Positions 1-9,035 of a DNA stretch of 64,000 bases are shown here, in pieces. The notes beneath the pieces were generated by a model. That model had not been told where the DNA came from and made no database searches. It saw only the letters and a list, made by a program, of their open reading frames with translations. The position numbers and the translations under genes are program-made. The number at the start of each line of letters is the position of its first letter. The first letter of the stretch is position 1. The DNA comes from JAXMDT01 sp046348685 (GTDB lineage: Bacteria; Pseudomonadota; Alphaproteobacteria; Rickettsiales; UBA998): positions 124,001-188,000 of the forward strand of contig JAXMDT010000002.1 of the NCBI GenBank assembly GCA_046348685.1. Direction: 5' to 3'.

Positions 1-1044
1 CAGCTTGTCGAAAATTGCCAGATTACCAGGGATGCGGATCAGGCAGCGCTCGTTGGGCAGCTGCAGGAACTGCAAAGCGAAATTTTAGAGCGCGAAGAAA
101 AGAAAAAGGGGATCGGCCGCCTGTTTCCCAAAAAGGAAAAAGCAGGTTCGCACGGGCTTTATATCTGGGGCGGCGTCGGGCGCGGCAAATCGATGCTGAT
201 GGATATTTTCTACGAATCGCTTCCTATCAATAATAAAAAACGCATTCATTTCCATGCCTTCATGCTCGATGTGCATGCGATCATCCACGAAAAACGCAAG
301 CTCAACCCGAACGGCGACCACCTGGTGGCCGTGGCCGAGGAAATCGCCGAGCAGGTGTCCGTGCTTTGCTTCGATGAATTTCAGGTGGAGGATATCGGCG
401 ATGCAATGATTCTCGCCCGTCTGTTCGCCATTCTGTTTTCACACGGGATGATCGTTGTCTTCACCTCCAACCGTCCGCCGGAGGACCTTTATCTTGGCGG
501 CTTGCAGCGGGAGCGTTTTCTGCCGTTCATTGATCTTTTAAAGCGTGAAGTGAATGTGTTTCATCTCGATCACGGCACGGACTACCGGTTGCGCCGTGTC
601 GATGCGCTGTCGCGTACCTATCATTATCCGCTCGGCCTTGAGGCCGATCAATTTCTTAATCAGGCATTCAATGACCTGACCAGCTACGCTATCCCCAGAC
701 CGGCGTCGATCATGGTCAAGGGCAGGGAGGTCGGCATACCGGCAACGTATGGTGATATCGCTTGGTTTTCATTCCATGATTTATGCACACAGCCGCTGGG
801 AGCGGAGGACTATATCCAGCTTGCAAAGATATTTCGTATTTTCCTGATCGGGAATATACCGCAGATGGGCAGGGACCAGCGCAACGAGGCCAAGCGTTTT
901 ATCCACCTGATCGATGTGCTCTATGAAAATAAATCAGTGTTGATTTGTACCGCGGAAGTCCCGCCGGAACAGCTTTACACGGGTGGCGATGATGATTTTT
1001 CGTTTCAGAGAACAGCGTCACGATTAATCGAGATGAGCCATTAA
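1..1044 (+). CDS. zapE: Cell division protein ZapE (AFG1-family ATPase), 5' partial
   Basis: The open frame runs from the first base, so the N-terminus is outside the window; 347 residues are present. A Walker A loop GGVGRGKS is coded near base 169, followed by HFHAFMLDVH. The Walker B region VLCFDEFQVEDIGDAM and the sensor-like TSNRPPEDLY are also present, all diagnostic of the AFG1/ZapE family. In E. coli ZapE is a peripheral ATPase that acts on the Z-ring during constriction and anaerobic growth; in mitochondria the homologue is AFG1/LACE1. Its stop overlaps by four bases the stop of the convergent hypothetical gene. Family identity is firm; the exact role here is inferred from homologues. 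Confidence 0.93.
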   Translation, partial: QLVENCQITRDADQAALVGQLQELQSEILEREEKKKGIGRLFPKKEKAGSHGLYIWGGVGRGKSMLMDIFYESLPINNKKRIHFHAFMLDVHAIIHEKRKLNPNGDHLVAVAEEIAEQVSVLCFDEFQVEDIGDAMILARLFAILFSHGMIVVFTSNRPPEDLYLGGLQRERFLPFIDLLKREVNVFHLDHGTDYRLRRVDALSRTYHYPLGLEADQFLNQAFNDLTSYAIPRPASIMVKGREVGIPATYGDIAWFSFHDLCTQPLGAEDYIQLAKIFRIFLIGNIPQMGRDQRNEAKRFIHLIDVLYENKSVLICTAEVPPEQLYTGGDDDFSFQRTASRLIEMSH

Positions 1045-1505
1045 CCAACCTGCGGAGAGCGTTTATGAATATGGTTTACATCTCCGTACACACCATCCTG
1101 ATAACGCAATTGGCAGTGTGAATTCATAACGGCAAACTCACCATCCGTCAGTTTGCTGGAAGCTTTATGTTCCTCTGCATGGGCATTTAAAAAATCCCTA
1201 TAGTCCTGCTGCGTGATATGTTTCTTGTTTTCTCCTAGCGCGGAAAGAGCAGAGATAAGGCCATTTAGATACGTAACCTGGGGAGGTTCGCTCATTTCTA
1301 TCCCCATATAGGCGGGATCGTTCGGTTTCAAACCAGCCTGACGAATGCGGTATTGATCATAGCTGTCACGTAGACTCTCCAAACTATGGATCAATACGGT
1401 GACTGAGGCTGGCGAAGGAGAAACCGTTGTTTTTGGCTGACCGGGGCGATGCTTGGCATCCGATGTTTCATCGCCACCTTCTGAAAAGGGATTAAAGCCA
1501 CTCAT
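1041..1505 (-). CDS. Hypothetical protein, 154 aa
   Basis: An intact 154-residue frame converges on zapE and diverges from ispH. I do not recognise a family. The first 50 residues are polar and Pro/Ser/Thr-rich, consistent with a disordered N-terminus. The rest is mixed charged helix-like sequence without a signal peptide or membrane segment. The ATG follows an A-rich stretch without a clear Shine-Dalgarno sequence. Composition looks like its neighbours, so it is probably a real native gene. Confidence 0.6.
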   Translation of the reverse strand: MSGFNPFSEGGDETSDAKHRPGQPKTTVSPSPASVTVLIHSLESLRDSYDQYRIRQAGLKPNDPAYMGIEMSEPPQVTYLNGLISALSALGENKKHITQQDYRDFLNAHAEEHKASSKLTDGEFAVMNSHCQLRYQDGVYGDVNHIHKRSPQVG

Positions 1506-1565
1506 TTTATACTCGTTTTTATTTTATGACTGATTTAGACTTTAGAGCGTAATAATTGCAGTTTA

Positions 1566-2507
1566 ATGACAAAGCCTTTGAGAATATACCTTCTGGAACC
1601 GCGCGGGTTCTGCGCCGGCGTGGAGCGTGCTATCGAAATTGTGGAAAAAGCCCTCGAAAAATTCGGCGCGCCGATTTATGTACGCCATGAAATCGTCCAT
1701 AATCAATGGGTTGTAAATGACCTTAGAAAGCGCGGCGTTGTTTTTGTTGAAGAGGTGGCCGAGATCCCCGATGGCGGCATCACCATATTTTCCGCTCATG
1801 GTATTTCTGAAAAGGTGGAGGGCAGCGCCCGCCTACGCGACCTGCCGGTCATCGACGCGACGTGCCCGCTGGTGACAAAAGTGCATTACGAAGCGCAGCG
1901 TTACGAGAAATTAGGCAGGGAAATCATTCTGATAGGCCACGAAGGTCATCCGGAGGTGGAAGGCACCAGCGGCAGGGTAAATACCCGTGTTTATCTGGTA
2001 CAGGATGAGATCGGCGCGCGCACGCTCGAGGTCGCCAATGCCGATAATCTGGCTTATGTGACACAAACGACCTTGAGCGTGGATGACACGCGCGGCATCA
2101 TCGATATTCTCAAAGCACGGTTTCCAGCCATCATGGGACCTGAATTGCGTGATATCTGCTATGCCACGCAGAACCGGCAGAATGCGGTCAAGGCCCTGAA
2201 GGACAAAGCGGACCTGCTGCTGGTGATCGGCGCGGCAAATAGTTCGAATTCCAGCCGCCTGCGCGATCTGGGAGAGGAACTGGGCATCGAATCCTATCTG
2301 ATTGCCGACAGCAGTTTTTTTAATCCGGCATGGCTCGAAGGGAAAAGGGCGGTCGGCATCACGGCGGGCGCCTCAGCGCCGGAACATCTGGTGCAGGACC
2401 TGATTAAAGCCATTCAAAGCCAGCATGCTGCCGCTATCGAACCGCTCGTGACGGCAACCGAGCGCACCAAGTTCAAATTGCCGCCGGAAGTCAGCAACGC
2501 CGCCTAA
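1566..2507 (+). CDS. ispH: 4-hydroxy-3-methylbut-2-enyl diphosphate reductase IspH (LytB)
   Basis: IspH performs the last step of the non-mevalonate isoprenoid pathway, reducing HMBPP to IPP and DMAPP with a 4Fe-4S cluster in the cytosol. The 313-residue protein is full length. It has the three cluster cysteines C16 (EPRGFCAGVERAIE), C100 (IDATCPLVTKVH) and C198 (DICYATQNRQ). The substrate histidines are in RHEIVHNQW and SAHGIS, and the catalytic Glu is in GHEGHPEVEG. The ATG is 58 bases beyond the start of the divergent gene. A tRNA-Val follows. No anomaly is visible. Confidence 0.97.
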   Translation: MTKPLRIYLLEPRGFCAGVERAIEIVEKALEKFGAPIYVRHEIVHNQWVVNDLRKRGVVFVEEVAEIPDGGITIFSAHGISEKVEGSARLRDLPVIDATCPLVTKVHYEAQRYEKLGREIILIGHEGHPEVEGTSGRVNTRVYLVQDEIGARTLEVANADNLAYVTQTTLSVDDTRGIIDILKARFPAIMGPELRDICYATQNRQNAVKALKDKADLLLVIGAANSSNSSRLRDLGEELGIESYLIADSSFFNPAWLEGKRAVGITAGASAPEHLVQDLIKAIQSQHAAAIEPLVTATERTKFKLPPEVSNAA

Positions 2508-2562
2508 AGTCCATATTGCGGTTGCGCATTGAAAAATCCTGATTATAGTCGTGGCTCTTTTG

Positions 2563-2639
2563 GGGCGGTTAGCTCAGTTGGTTAGAGCGCTACGTTGACA
2601 TCGTAGAGGTCGGAAGTTCGAGTCTTCTACCGCCCACCA
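2563..2639 (+). tRNA. tRNA-Val (anticodon GAC)
   Basis: A 77-base cloverleaf folds with acceptor GGGCGGT paired to ACCGCCC. The D-loop holds AGCTCAGTTGGTTAGAGC. The anticodon stem CTACG/CGTAG encloses TTGACAT, giving anticodon GAC (valine), and the T-loop is GTTCGAGTC. The discriminator is A, and CCA is encoded at 2637-2639. Confidence 0.96.
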
Positions 2640-2647
2640 TAATATGG

Positions 2648-3277
2648 TTATGTAATTTGCTTTTGCCCATCCGAACCCGTTGCCGACGCAAGGCGCGTCC
2701 AGCGGCTTGGCTTCCCTGCAGCTTCCGCCTCAATTTCCATCGCGCTAAAAACTTCTTTTTTCAACGTGGTTTCCAAATTTCTTGCGAGTTCACGTAAAGA
2801 AGCGGGTGCGTCCGACGCACCAATATAATGCTCTAAAATTTCCCACATCTTGGGAAGTGTTATTTGCATGTCAGCTTCAACCATCGCCGCATACATTTTA
2901 TCTGCGTCTTTCATCAAGTCAGGGACAATTGCAAAAAGCTCCGGAGGCATTTTATATCTGCTGCGCGGCAACTCGTTGTCATTCGCAGCTTCAACCTCAG
3001 ATTTTTCCGGTAACAGCAAATCATCAAGGGATTCACCTGAGCTTTTGATATTGGCATTGGATGCTTTGTATCTGATAATCGACACCAATCGGCCCAAATC
3101 ACCGTATTGCTTGGAAACAAGGTGCTTTGCTGCATTACGTTCGCCATATTTTTGATAAATACCTGAAACGTCATCCCAAAGCCTTACCCAAGAGGCAATG
3201 GGTAGATGCGCTAAATCGAACTGTTTTATCTTTTGAATTTGTGTGTTGATGCGATTACCTGCTGCAGTCCATGACAT
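2648..3277 (-). CDS. Hypothetical protein, 209 aa
   Basis: An intact frame lies just downstream of tRNA-Val on the other strand. An upstream TTG at 3334 would add 19 residues. I chose the ATG at 3277 because GGAG lies 7 bases before it. The product starts MSWTAAGNR and is predicted soluble and largely helical, with a polar central linker around residues 80-110 and a charged C-terminus. I recognise no domain. The ATG faces GNAT acetyltransferase divergently, about 96 bases apart. Confidence 0.6.
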   Translation of the reverse strand: MSWTAAGNRINTQIQKIKQFDLAHLPIASWVRLWDDVSGIYQKYGERNAAKHLVSKQYGDLGRLVSIIRYKASNANIKSSGESLDDLLLPEKSEVEAANDNELPRSRYKMPPELFAIVPDLMKDADKMYAAMVEADMQITLPKMWEILEHYIGASDAPASLRELARNLETTLKKEVFSAMEIEAEAAGKPSRWTRLASATGSDGQKQIT

Positions 3278-3373
3278 AAGAAAACTCCGTTTGAAGCAGT
3301 TTTCTACACGATTTATATTACAATAAGATGGCAAAATCAGATTAATTTACAAATTGCAGCTAAGCTTAAGACA

Positions 3374-3895
3374 ATGATTATAATAAATAATGCCGATAAC
3401 CCAGACCTCGTTAATCTGCAAAACCTGTCCCGCGAAACGTTTACCGAGACATTTGGCCATCTCTATAGCAATGAAAACCTGGAATACCATCTGGCGAAGA
3501 CATGCTCCGCGCAATATTTCGCGGAAAAGCTGGCGGAGGGTAACGTTATCCTGCTGGCAAGAGATGGATCGGAGCTGGCTGGCTACGTGAAATACGGTCA
3601 TCTGGGGCTGCCACTGGAAAACGGCGAAACAGGACGTGAAATCCATCGGCTTTATGTGCGCAAGGCGTACCAGAGAAGCGGCCTCGGAAAACGGTTGATG
3701 GAAGCGACGCTTGCGGATGAAATATTGAAATCAGCGGATATTTTTCTCGGCGTATGGGAGAACAATATAAAGGCACTCGCATTCTACATGCGATACGGTT
3801 TCGCTCCTTATGGTGAATATACGTATTTTGTCGGAACGCACGCCGATAGGGAAATCATTATGCGCCGGGCTGGAAGCGGTACAAAACAGCCCTGA
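3374..3895 (+). CDS. GNAT-family N-acetyltransferase
   Basis: A 173-residue protein spans one GNAT fold. The acetyl-CoA-binding motif A is clear: HRLYVRKAYQRSGLGKRLME (residues 91-110), with the Q-x-x-G-x-G/A loop. It is followed by a motif B-like segment LGVWENNIKALAFYMRYGF. GNAT enzymes transfer acetyl from acetyl-CoA to amines of small molecules, peptides or ribosomal proteins. The sequence does not reveal the substrate, although the length resembles the single-domain RimI/phosphinothricin-acetyltransferase-like group. Confidence 0.88.
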   Translation: MIIINNADNPDLVNLQNLSRETFTETFGHLYSNENLEYHLAKTCSAQYFAEKLAEGNVILLARDGSELAGYVKYGHLGLPLENGETGREIHRLYVRKAYQRSGLGKRLMEATLADEILKSADIFLGVWENNIKALAFYMRYGFAPYGEYTYFVGTHADREIIMRRAGSGTKQP

Positions 3896-4052
3896 TGCAT
3901 ATAACCGTTGATCGTATAATATATATTATGGAAAATTACAGATTAATCCAGTCTGCGCTTATGGATTTCTTATGCTTTAAGCCCCAAATACGCTTTCCTA
4001 ATTGGCGTTTTTGTGTATAACTTCGGGCCAATAAAACAAAAATAAGATTGCC

Positions 4053-4670
4053 ATGGGAAAAACTCAGAAATTCGTCGCTGCACCGCTCTCAGTCATTCTG
4101 TTGCTATCCGTTACCGCCTGCGGCACGCAGCCTGCCGACCGCGCATTGTCCGGCGCGTTCCTCGGCGCAGCGGCTGGCGGCGCAGTATTCGCGTTGTTTC
4201 CAAGCTCTCCCATTACACTCGGCCTTGCTACCGGCGCATCCCTCGGCGCTATCGCTGGCGGCTTATCATTACCTGACTATCTTTATCTAGGTGAACCAAT
4301 GTGGCGCCAGCCTGCCGCCGCGCCGATGCCGCCGCGCCCGTCGGCGGCTATGCCCCAGCGTACCGCCCAGCAGAATTCTTACTCGCAGCAGCCGCAAGCG
4401 CAGCCTTACACGCAGCAAGCGCCTCAGGCAGCCCCGCAGCCTCAAAATCAGGCCGTCATGCAACAACAGCAAACGCAACAGCCGGCTCAGCAAACCTATA
4501 CACAACCGCAGCAGGTCTACCAGCAACCGCCGCAACAACCACAAGCGTATCAACAGCAGCCAGCGCAGCCGCAGGCTTATCAACAACAATCGCAAACGTA
4601 CCAGCAATACCAGCAACAGGCTGAACCCCAGCAACCTGCGACGTATCAACGCAAGCCAATTAACCAATAA
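4053..4670 (+). CDS. Putative lipoprotein with glycine-zipper segment and Gln-rich tail
   Basis: The N-terminus is a lipoprotein signal: charged start, hydrophobic core PLSVILLLSV and lipobox VTAC, with acylated C23. Residues about 30-75 form a Gly/Ala-rich hydrophobic segment (GAFLGAAAGGAVFAL, GLATGASLGAIAGG) like glycine-zipper outer-membrane lipoproteins. From about residue 95 to the end the protein is a low-complexity Gln/Pro/Ala/Tyr repeat with units resembling QPQAYQQ. Outer-membrane or periplasmic placement is inferred; the tail is probably extended. It is convergent with the MBL hydrolase, the stops two bases apart. No family name can be given with certainty. Confidence 0.75.
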   Translation: MGKTQKFVAAPLSVILLLSVTACGTQPADRALSGAFLGAAAGGAVFALFPSSPITLGLATGASLGAIAGGLSLPDYLYLGEPMWRQPAAAPMPPRPSAAMPQRTAQQNSYSQQPQAQPYTQQAPQAAPQPQNQAVMQQQQTQQPAQQTYTQPQQVYQQPPQQPQAYQQQPAQPQAYQQQSQTYQQYQQQAEPQQPATYQRKPINQ

Positions 4671-4672
4671 AA

Positions 4673-5451
4673 TCAGATTTCAATGACCATGCCGTCATAA
4701 GCCGGTTCAACGCTGGTCGGTAAGCTTTTGATTAAATAATCATAGTCCATATCATGGTTCATGTGAGTCAAGATCGCGCGTTTTGGCTTCACCCGCTCGA
4801 TCCAACCCAGCGTCATCTCCAGATGCGCATGCGATGGCGCTGGCGTATAGCGTAAACAATCCACAATCCAAACATCAATATTTTCAAGCAGTTGCAAAGA
4901 TTCTTCAGGTAAGTTATTCACATCCGTTGAGTAAGCGAAACGATCCAGTTTCAAGCCGATATTCTTCATTTTTCCATGCCATTGCAGAAACGGCTTGATA
5001 TCCACATGAGGCGCCGGTGTGAAAGTGGCATATGAAGTACTATCAATCTCTGTTGGTACCAGCTCCGGCTTATACCAGGGCTTGCCTTTTTCATGCGGCG
5101 TGAACACATATGAAAAACCGGTCTTGAGCCGATCCAGCGTTTGCCGGTCAGCATATAATGGTATGGCGGCGTTGCGGTGATAGTTGAACGTACGCGTATC
5201 GTCGATGCCGTGGCAATGGTCGGCATGGCCATGCGTGACAATGATAGCATCTACCGTTGTAATCGTATGCCGCAATGCCTGCTGGCGGAGATCAGGCGAA
5301 AGATCGACAAACGCCCTGCTCCCCATGTTTTCGATGAGGATTGAGGCGCGAGTCCTTGTGTTTCTTGATTTCTTGACGTACAGATCGGGCAATGGCAGCC
5401 GATGTTCGGCACGCCGCCGGAGGCGCCACAGCCTAACACCGTGATTTTCAT
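4673..5451 (-). pseudogene. MBL-fold metal-dependent hydrolase (PhnP/YcbX-like), one frameshift
   Basis: The N-terminal frame MKITVLGCGASGGVPNIGCHC with PICTS (from 5451) and the downstream frame from about 5375 (SRNTRTRASILIEN, then IIVTHGHADHCHGIDD) are parts of one protein of about 259 residues, out of phase by one base near 5370. The HxHxDH metal motif THGHADHCH and the later HMNHDMDY are those of the PhnP-type metallo-beta-lactamase phosphodiesterases. Its ATG overlaps the tatD stop (ATGA), so it is the last gene of the minus-strand operon. A single indel in an otherwise well-kept gene suggests a sequencing error rather than decay. Confidence 0.82.
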
Positions 5452-6239
5452 GCTGCCTGAGGCCGCTTGGCCTTGCTAAATAGTTTGAAAAAATTGTCGG
5501 TGGTAATGCGGGCGCATTCTTCTTCGGATACTTCTTTTAATTCTGCCAGCAAGGCATTGGTGTGGCGTGTGAAAGCGGGTTCGTTCCGTTTTCCGCGCAG
5601 AGGCACCGGAGCCAGGTATGGCGAATCCGTTTCCACGAGCAAACGATCCAAAGGAATCGTTTTGGCAATATCGCGCAAATCCTGGGATTTGGGAAAAGTC
5701 AAAATTCCGGAAAGTGAAATATATAATCCTAGTTCAACCGCTTTATCAGACAGATATTTCGTTGTGCTAAAGCAGTGAATTAATCCCGGGAATGCTCCCC
5801 GCTTCATCTCGTCTTCCAATATGCGGACCGTTTCTTCATCGGCATTCCGGCTATGGACAATCAAAGGTAAACCGGTCTCCCGAGAAGCAGAGATATGATT
5901 GCGGAATGAGATTTCCTGTTCTTTGCGCGGGCTGTGTTCATAATAAAAATCGAGTCCCGTCTCCCCAATGCCGATAGTTTTCGGGCGGTAAGCGTAGATC
6001 ATTAACTGCTCAGGTGATGGGATCGGTTCGTGCGCCGACTCATGGGGATGTACGCCGACCGAGCAATAAATATCCGGATCCGACTCGGCGATGGCATAGA
6101 TATCCTCAAACTCATGCAGTTTGGTGCAAATCGTCTGCATAACCCCAACGCCTGACTCCTTGGCACGGCGAATAACCTCGGCGCGGTCCTCGGCAAAGTC
6201 TTTGAAATTCAGATGGCAATGTGAATCAACGAGCAGCAT
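5448..6239 (-). CDS. tatD: TatD-family metal-dependent DNase
   Basis: The 263-residue protein begins MLLVDSHCHLNF, the usual TatD start with the H-x-H metal ligands; the frame extends upstream to 6368 but that part is repeat DNA, so ATG 6239 was chosen. Further metal-site segments are GETGLDFYYEHSP, LIVHSRNADEE, GLIHCFS and VETDSPYLAP. TatD proteins are Mg-dependent 3'-5' exonucleases or deoxyribonucleases. It overlaps the MBL hydrolase by four bases and lies 184 bases downstream of metG, with a palindromic repeat between them. Confidence 0.94.
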   Translation of the reverse strand: MLLVDSHCHLNFKDFAEDRAEVIRRAKESGVGVMQTICTKLHEFEDIYAIAESDPDIYCSVGVHPHESAHEPIPSPEQLMIYAYRPKTIGIGETGLDFYYEHSPRKEQEISFRNHISASRETGLPLIVHSRNADEETVRILEDEMKRGAFPGLIHCFSTTKYLSDKAVELGLYISLSGILTFPKSQDLRDIAKTIPLDRLLVETDSPYLAPVPLRGKRNEPAFTRHTNALLAELKEVSEEECARITTDNFFKLFSKAKRPQAA

Positions 6240-6251
6240 TACAAAGATATC

Positions 6252-6402
6252 TGTCATTCCGGAATCCGGTTTTGTCCACGAGTATACGAGTGGTAGGCAA
6301 AACCGAGATATCTGGAATCTAATGAAACGTATTTCTGGATTCCGGATAGCTGGCTTCGTTTGCCGCACTTGAAGTGCGGACTCAGCCGCTTCCGGAATGA
6401 CA
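6252..6402. repeat. 151-bp palindromic intergenic element with 13-bp terminal inverted repeats
   Basis: TGTCATTCCGGAA at 6252-6264 is repeated exactly as its reverse complement at 6390-6402. Nested inside are smaller palindromes, such as CCGCACTT/AAGTGCGG near 6363-6379 and a CCACGAG/CGAGTGG-type arm near 6277-6294. It fills the metG-tatD gap within an otherwise tightly packed operon. The outline (ends in GTCATTCC, GC-rich nested stems, no transposase) resembles dispersed REP/MITE-like elements seen in many proteobacteria. Confidence 0.75.
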
Positions 6403-6423
6403 AAAATGCGGAGCTAAGCATTT

Positions 6424-7938
6424 TCAGGCCGCCTTAGCTTCGATCCTGGGGAAAACCCCCTGCGGCTGATGAATCGGAGTACCGGATTTAAGCGGTACTT
6501 CAACTGCGTTGAATACACGCTGATCCGCCGCAATGCCCAATTGATCCAGAATAGCAGCCGCCGCCTGCGGCACAAACGGCTGCAGCAGTATGGCAATAAC
6601 CCGAATATCTTCCGCCAGTTCCACCAGCACCTGGCGCATGTTAGCGAGGGATTCCGGGGTGCCCTGCTTCTTCAATGTCCATGGTGCGGCTTTGTCGATC
6701 TTTTCATTGGCGCTATTGGCGAGGCCAATAATGACATCCAGCGCCTTATGAAATGCCTGCGCCTCGATATGATTGCGCACCTCATCCAGCAAAGCCCCGT
6801 AATGCTTGGTATCGACTTTGGCGTCCGGCAGCTTGCCGTCGCAGTTTTTGAAGATAAAGCTCAGCGTCCGCTGCACCAGATTGCCGATCGTATTGGCCAG
6901 CTCGCTATTGATGCGGTTGACCATGGTTTCGCGGGCGAAATTTCCATCATTGCCGAAGGGCACTTCGCGCATCAGGAAATAACGGGTCTGATCGAGACCG
7001 TATTGTGAAACAAGGTCTTGCGGTGCAACGACATTACCCAGGGATTTCGACATTTTCTCGCCCTCGATCGTCCACCAGCCATGAGCGAACACGCGCTGCG
7101 GCGGGAGCAGATTCGCGCTCATCAGGAACGCTGGCCAGTAAACGGCGTGAAAGCGAAGAATATCCTTGCCGACCATATGCATGACGTTTGGCCAGAATTC
7201 CCTTAACTCGGCGTTCGATTCATCCGGATAGCCGACGGCGGTCAGGTAATTGACCAGCGCATCAAGCCAGACATACATGATATGTTTATCGTTGCCGGGC
7301 ACCGGTATCCCCCAGGAAAAGGTCGTACGCGAGATGGAAAGATCGTTAAGCCCACCTTCGACGAAACGGATCACCTCGTTGCGGCGGGATTCTGGCGCAA
7401 TAAAACCAGGATTTTCTTTATAAAATTTCAGGAGCGGTTCCTGCCATTTCGACAGTTTGAAAAAATAGCTCGGCTCTTCCACCCATTCGACCGGCGCGCC
7501 TGTGGGAGCTTTACCCTCGATCAATTCGGACTCGGCATAATAGGCCTCATCGCGCACCGAATACCATCCTGAATAGCTGCCAAGGTAGATATCGCCGCTT
7601 TCTTCCAGCTTCTTCCAGATGCCCTGCGCGCTTTTGATGTGGCGCGGTTCGGTAGTGCGGATGAAATCATCGTTGCTGATATTGAGCAGGCCCGTCAGCT
7701 CGCGAAAATGCTGGGATACATCGTCAACAAACGCTTTCGGTGCGACGCCCTTCTCCTTCGCAGATTTTTCCACTTTCTGGCCGTGTTCATCCGTTCCGGT
7801 CAGGAATTTGACATGATAGCCGTCCAGCCGCTTGAACCGCGCCAGCACGTCGCAGGCGATGGTCGTGTAGGCATGGCCGATATGCGGCCGGTCATTCACG
7901 TAATAGATAGGTGTCGTAATATAGAAGGATTTGGTCAT
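6424..7938 (-). CDS. metG: Methionyl-tRNA synthetase
   Basis: A 504-residue class I synthetase charges tRNA-Met. The HIGH-type signature is PIYYVNDRPHIGHAYTT near residue 15. The tRNA-side motif WWTIEGEKMSKSLGNVV contains KMSKS near residue 300. The anticodon-binding helical domain covers about 360-504. There is no zinc-knuckle cysteine set and no C-terminal tRNA-binding extension, as in the shorter type common in alphaproteobacteria. The start overlaps the holB stop by four bases, indicating translational coupling in the mltB-to-metG operon. Confidence 0.97.
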   Translation of the reverse strand: MTKSFYITTPIYYVNDRPHIGHAYTTIACDVLARFKRLDGYHVKFLTGTDEHGQKVEKSAKEKGVAPKAFVDDVSQHFRELTGLLNISNDDFIRTTEPRHIKSAQGIWKKLEESGDIYLGSYSGWYSVRDEAYYAESELIEGKAPTGAPVEWVEEPSYFFKLSKWQEPLLKFYKENPGFIAPESRRNEVIRFVEGGLNDLSISRTTFSWGIPVPGNDKHIMYVWLDALVNYLTAVGYPDESNAELREFWPNVMHMVGKDILRFHAVYWPAFLMSANLLPPQRVFAHGWWTIEGEKMSKSLGNVVAPQDLVSQYGLDQTRYFLMREVPFGNDGNFARETMVNRINSELANTIGNLVQRTLSFIFKNCDGKLPDAKVDTKHYGALLDEVRNHIEAQAFHKALDVIIGLANSANEKIDKAAPWTLKKQGTPESLANMRQVLVELAEDIRVIAILLQPFVPQAAAAILDQLGIAADQRVFNAVEVPLKSGTPIHQPQGVFPRIEAKAA

Positions 7939-9035
7939 GACTCGATTAAATTGCCGGCTAAAGCATCCAGGATCAGCATTACTACATGTTTCCGGTCGAG
8001 ATACAACTGCTCTGTGTCACGGTGCAGCGCCAGAATCTGCTCGCGCTGCCGGATCCAGGCATCCACCATAAGCCTTCCCGCAATCTGGCGAATGACTTCC
8101 GCCGCATCGGGCGGGATGGCGGATGGCACGGCAACGCCGGAGGCGCTCTTGATAATCATCGCTAAAAGCTCCACCAGCAGGAGGTACAAGTTATCCCAGG
8201 AAATCTGCTTCGGCAGCGCTTCGGCGAAACCATACGCCGCGGTGGAATCCGTGCCTTCCTGACCGAGTATATGCAGCAAGTCATAGAAGATAGGCTCGAT
8301 CTGGCTTTCGGCCAGTTCCGAGAGAATACCTGCGGACCCCGCCGCAAGAATATTCAAAAAGCCTGGATTGCCCTCGATTTCCACGCCTTTGGCCGCCAGA
8401 ATCTGCGCACAATGCTGCTCGCTCAAAGGTGAGAACGCAACGCGTCGGCAGCGCGACTTGATGGTCGGCAGCAGGCGTGACGGGTTGTGGGAAATCAACA
8501 GGAAAATTGTATTTGAAGGCGGCTCTTCCAGCCATTTCAGCAAGGCGTTCGCCGCTGCCGGATTCATTGCCTCCGCCGGATCGATCAGGATAATCTTATG
8601 TGAGCTTTCACCGCTGGTCAGTTCATTGAACCCGATGATTTTGCGCACCTGATCGACGTTGATCTCATCTTTGTAACGCCCTTTTTTCTCATCATAGAGC
8701 GGCTGCAGCACCATGAAACCCGAATGCGTCCCCGCCTGCATGCGCAGGGATGCGGGAGATTGGGAGTTGCTTTCAAGCGCAACAGGCTGGGCTGGTGGCA
8801 GCGCATTGCCAAAAAGCCCTGCATCTTCCTGCGGCCTGGATTCTGATTGGTTTAGAATGAAGCGTGCAAAACGGTAGGCCAGCGTTGCTTTGCCGATGCC
8901 GCGCCGACCGGTGAACAGATACGCATGCGGCATGCGTCCGCTGTTCCAGTCGGCGAGCAGCCGCGCCTCGATCGCCTCGTGGCCGAGGACGGGCTGGTTG
9001 GTTTGAAGTGTTTCGCTGTATGCCGGTTCGCTCAT
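7935..9035 (-). CDS. holB: DNA polymerase III subunit delta' (clamp loader)
   Basis: The 366-residue protein has the AAA+ P-loop LFTGRRGIGKATLAYRFARF. It also has the clamp-loader SRC motif in IKSRCRRVAFSPL and a C-terminal helical collar domain. Delta' is the stator of the gamma complex that loads the beta clamp. In the first 150 residues I see no four-cysteine zinc module. Gene order tmk-holB-metG is a common bacterial arrangement and supports the call. It overlaps both neighbours by four bases. Confidence 0.94.
   Translation of the reverse strand: MSEPAYSETLQTNQPVLGHEAIEARLLADWNSGRMPHAYLFTGRRGIGKATLAYRFARFILNQSESRPQEDAGLFGNALPPAQPVALESNSQSPASLRMQAGTHSGFMVLQPLYDEKKGRYKDEINVDQVRKIIGFNELTSGESSHKIILIDPAEAMNPAAANALLKWLEEPPSNTIFLLISHNPSRLLPTIKSRCRRVAFSPLSEQHCAQILAAKGVEIEGNPGFLNILAAGSAGILSELAESQIEPIFYDLLHILGQEGTDSTAAYGFAEALPKQISWDNLYLLLVELLAMIIKSASGVAVPSAIPPDAAEVIRQIAGRLMVDAWIRQREQILALHRDTEQLYLDRKHVVMLILDALAGNLIES

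Noticed and set aside
4287..4667. Long Leu/Arg-rich open frame opposite the lipoprotein gene
   Set aside because: It is the antisense of a Gln-repeat; low-complexity and no start context.
6240..6368. N-terminal extension of TatD
   Set aside because: The extra 43 codons lie in the palindromic repeat; the TatD fold starts at MLLVDSHCHL.
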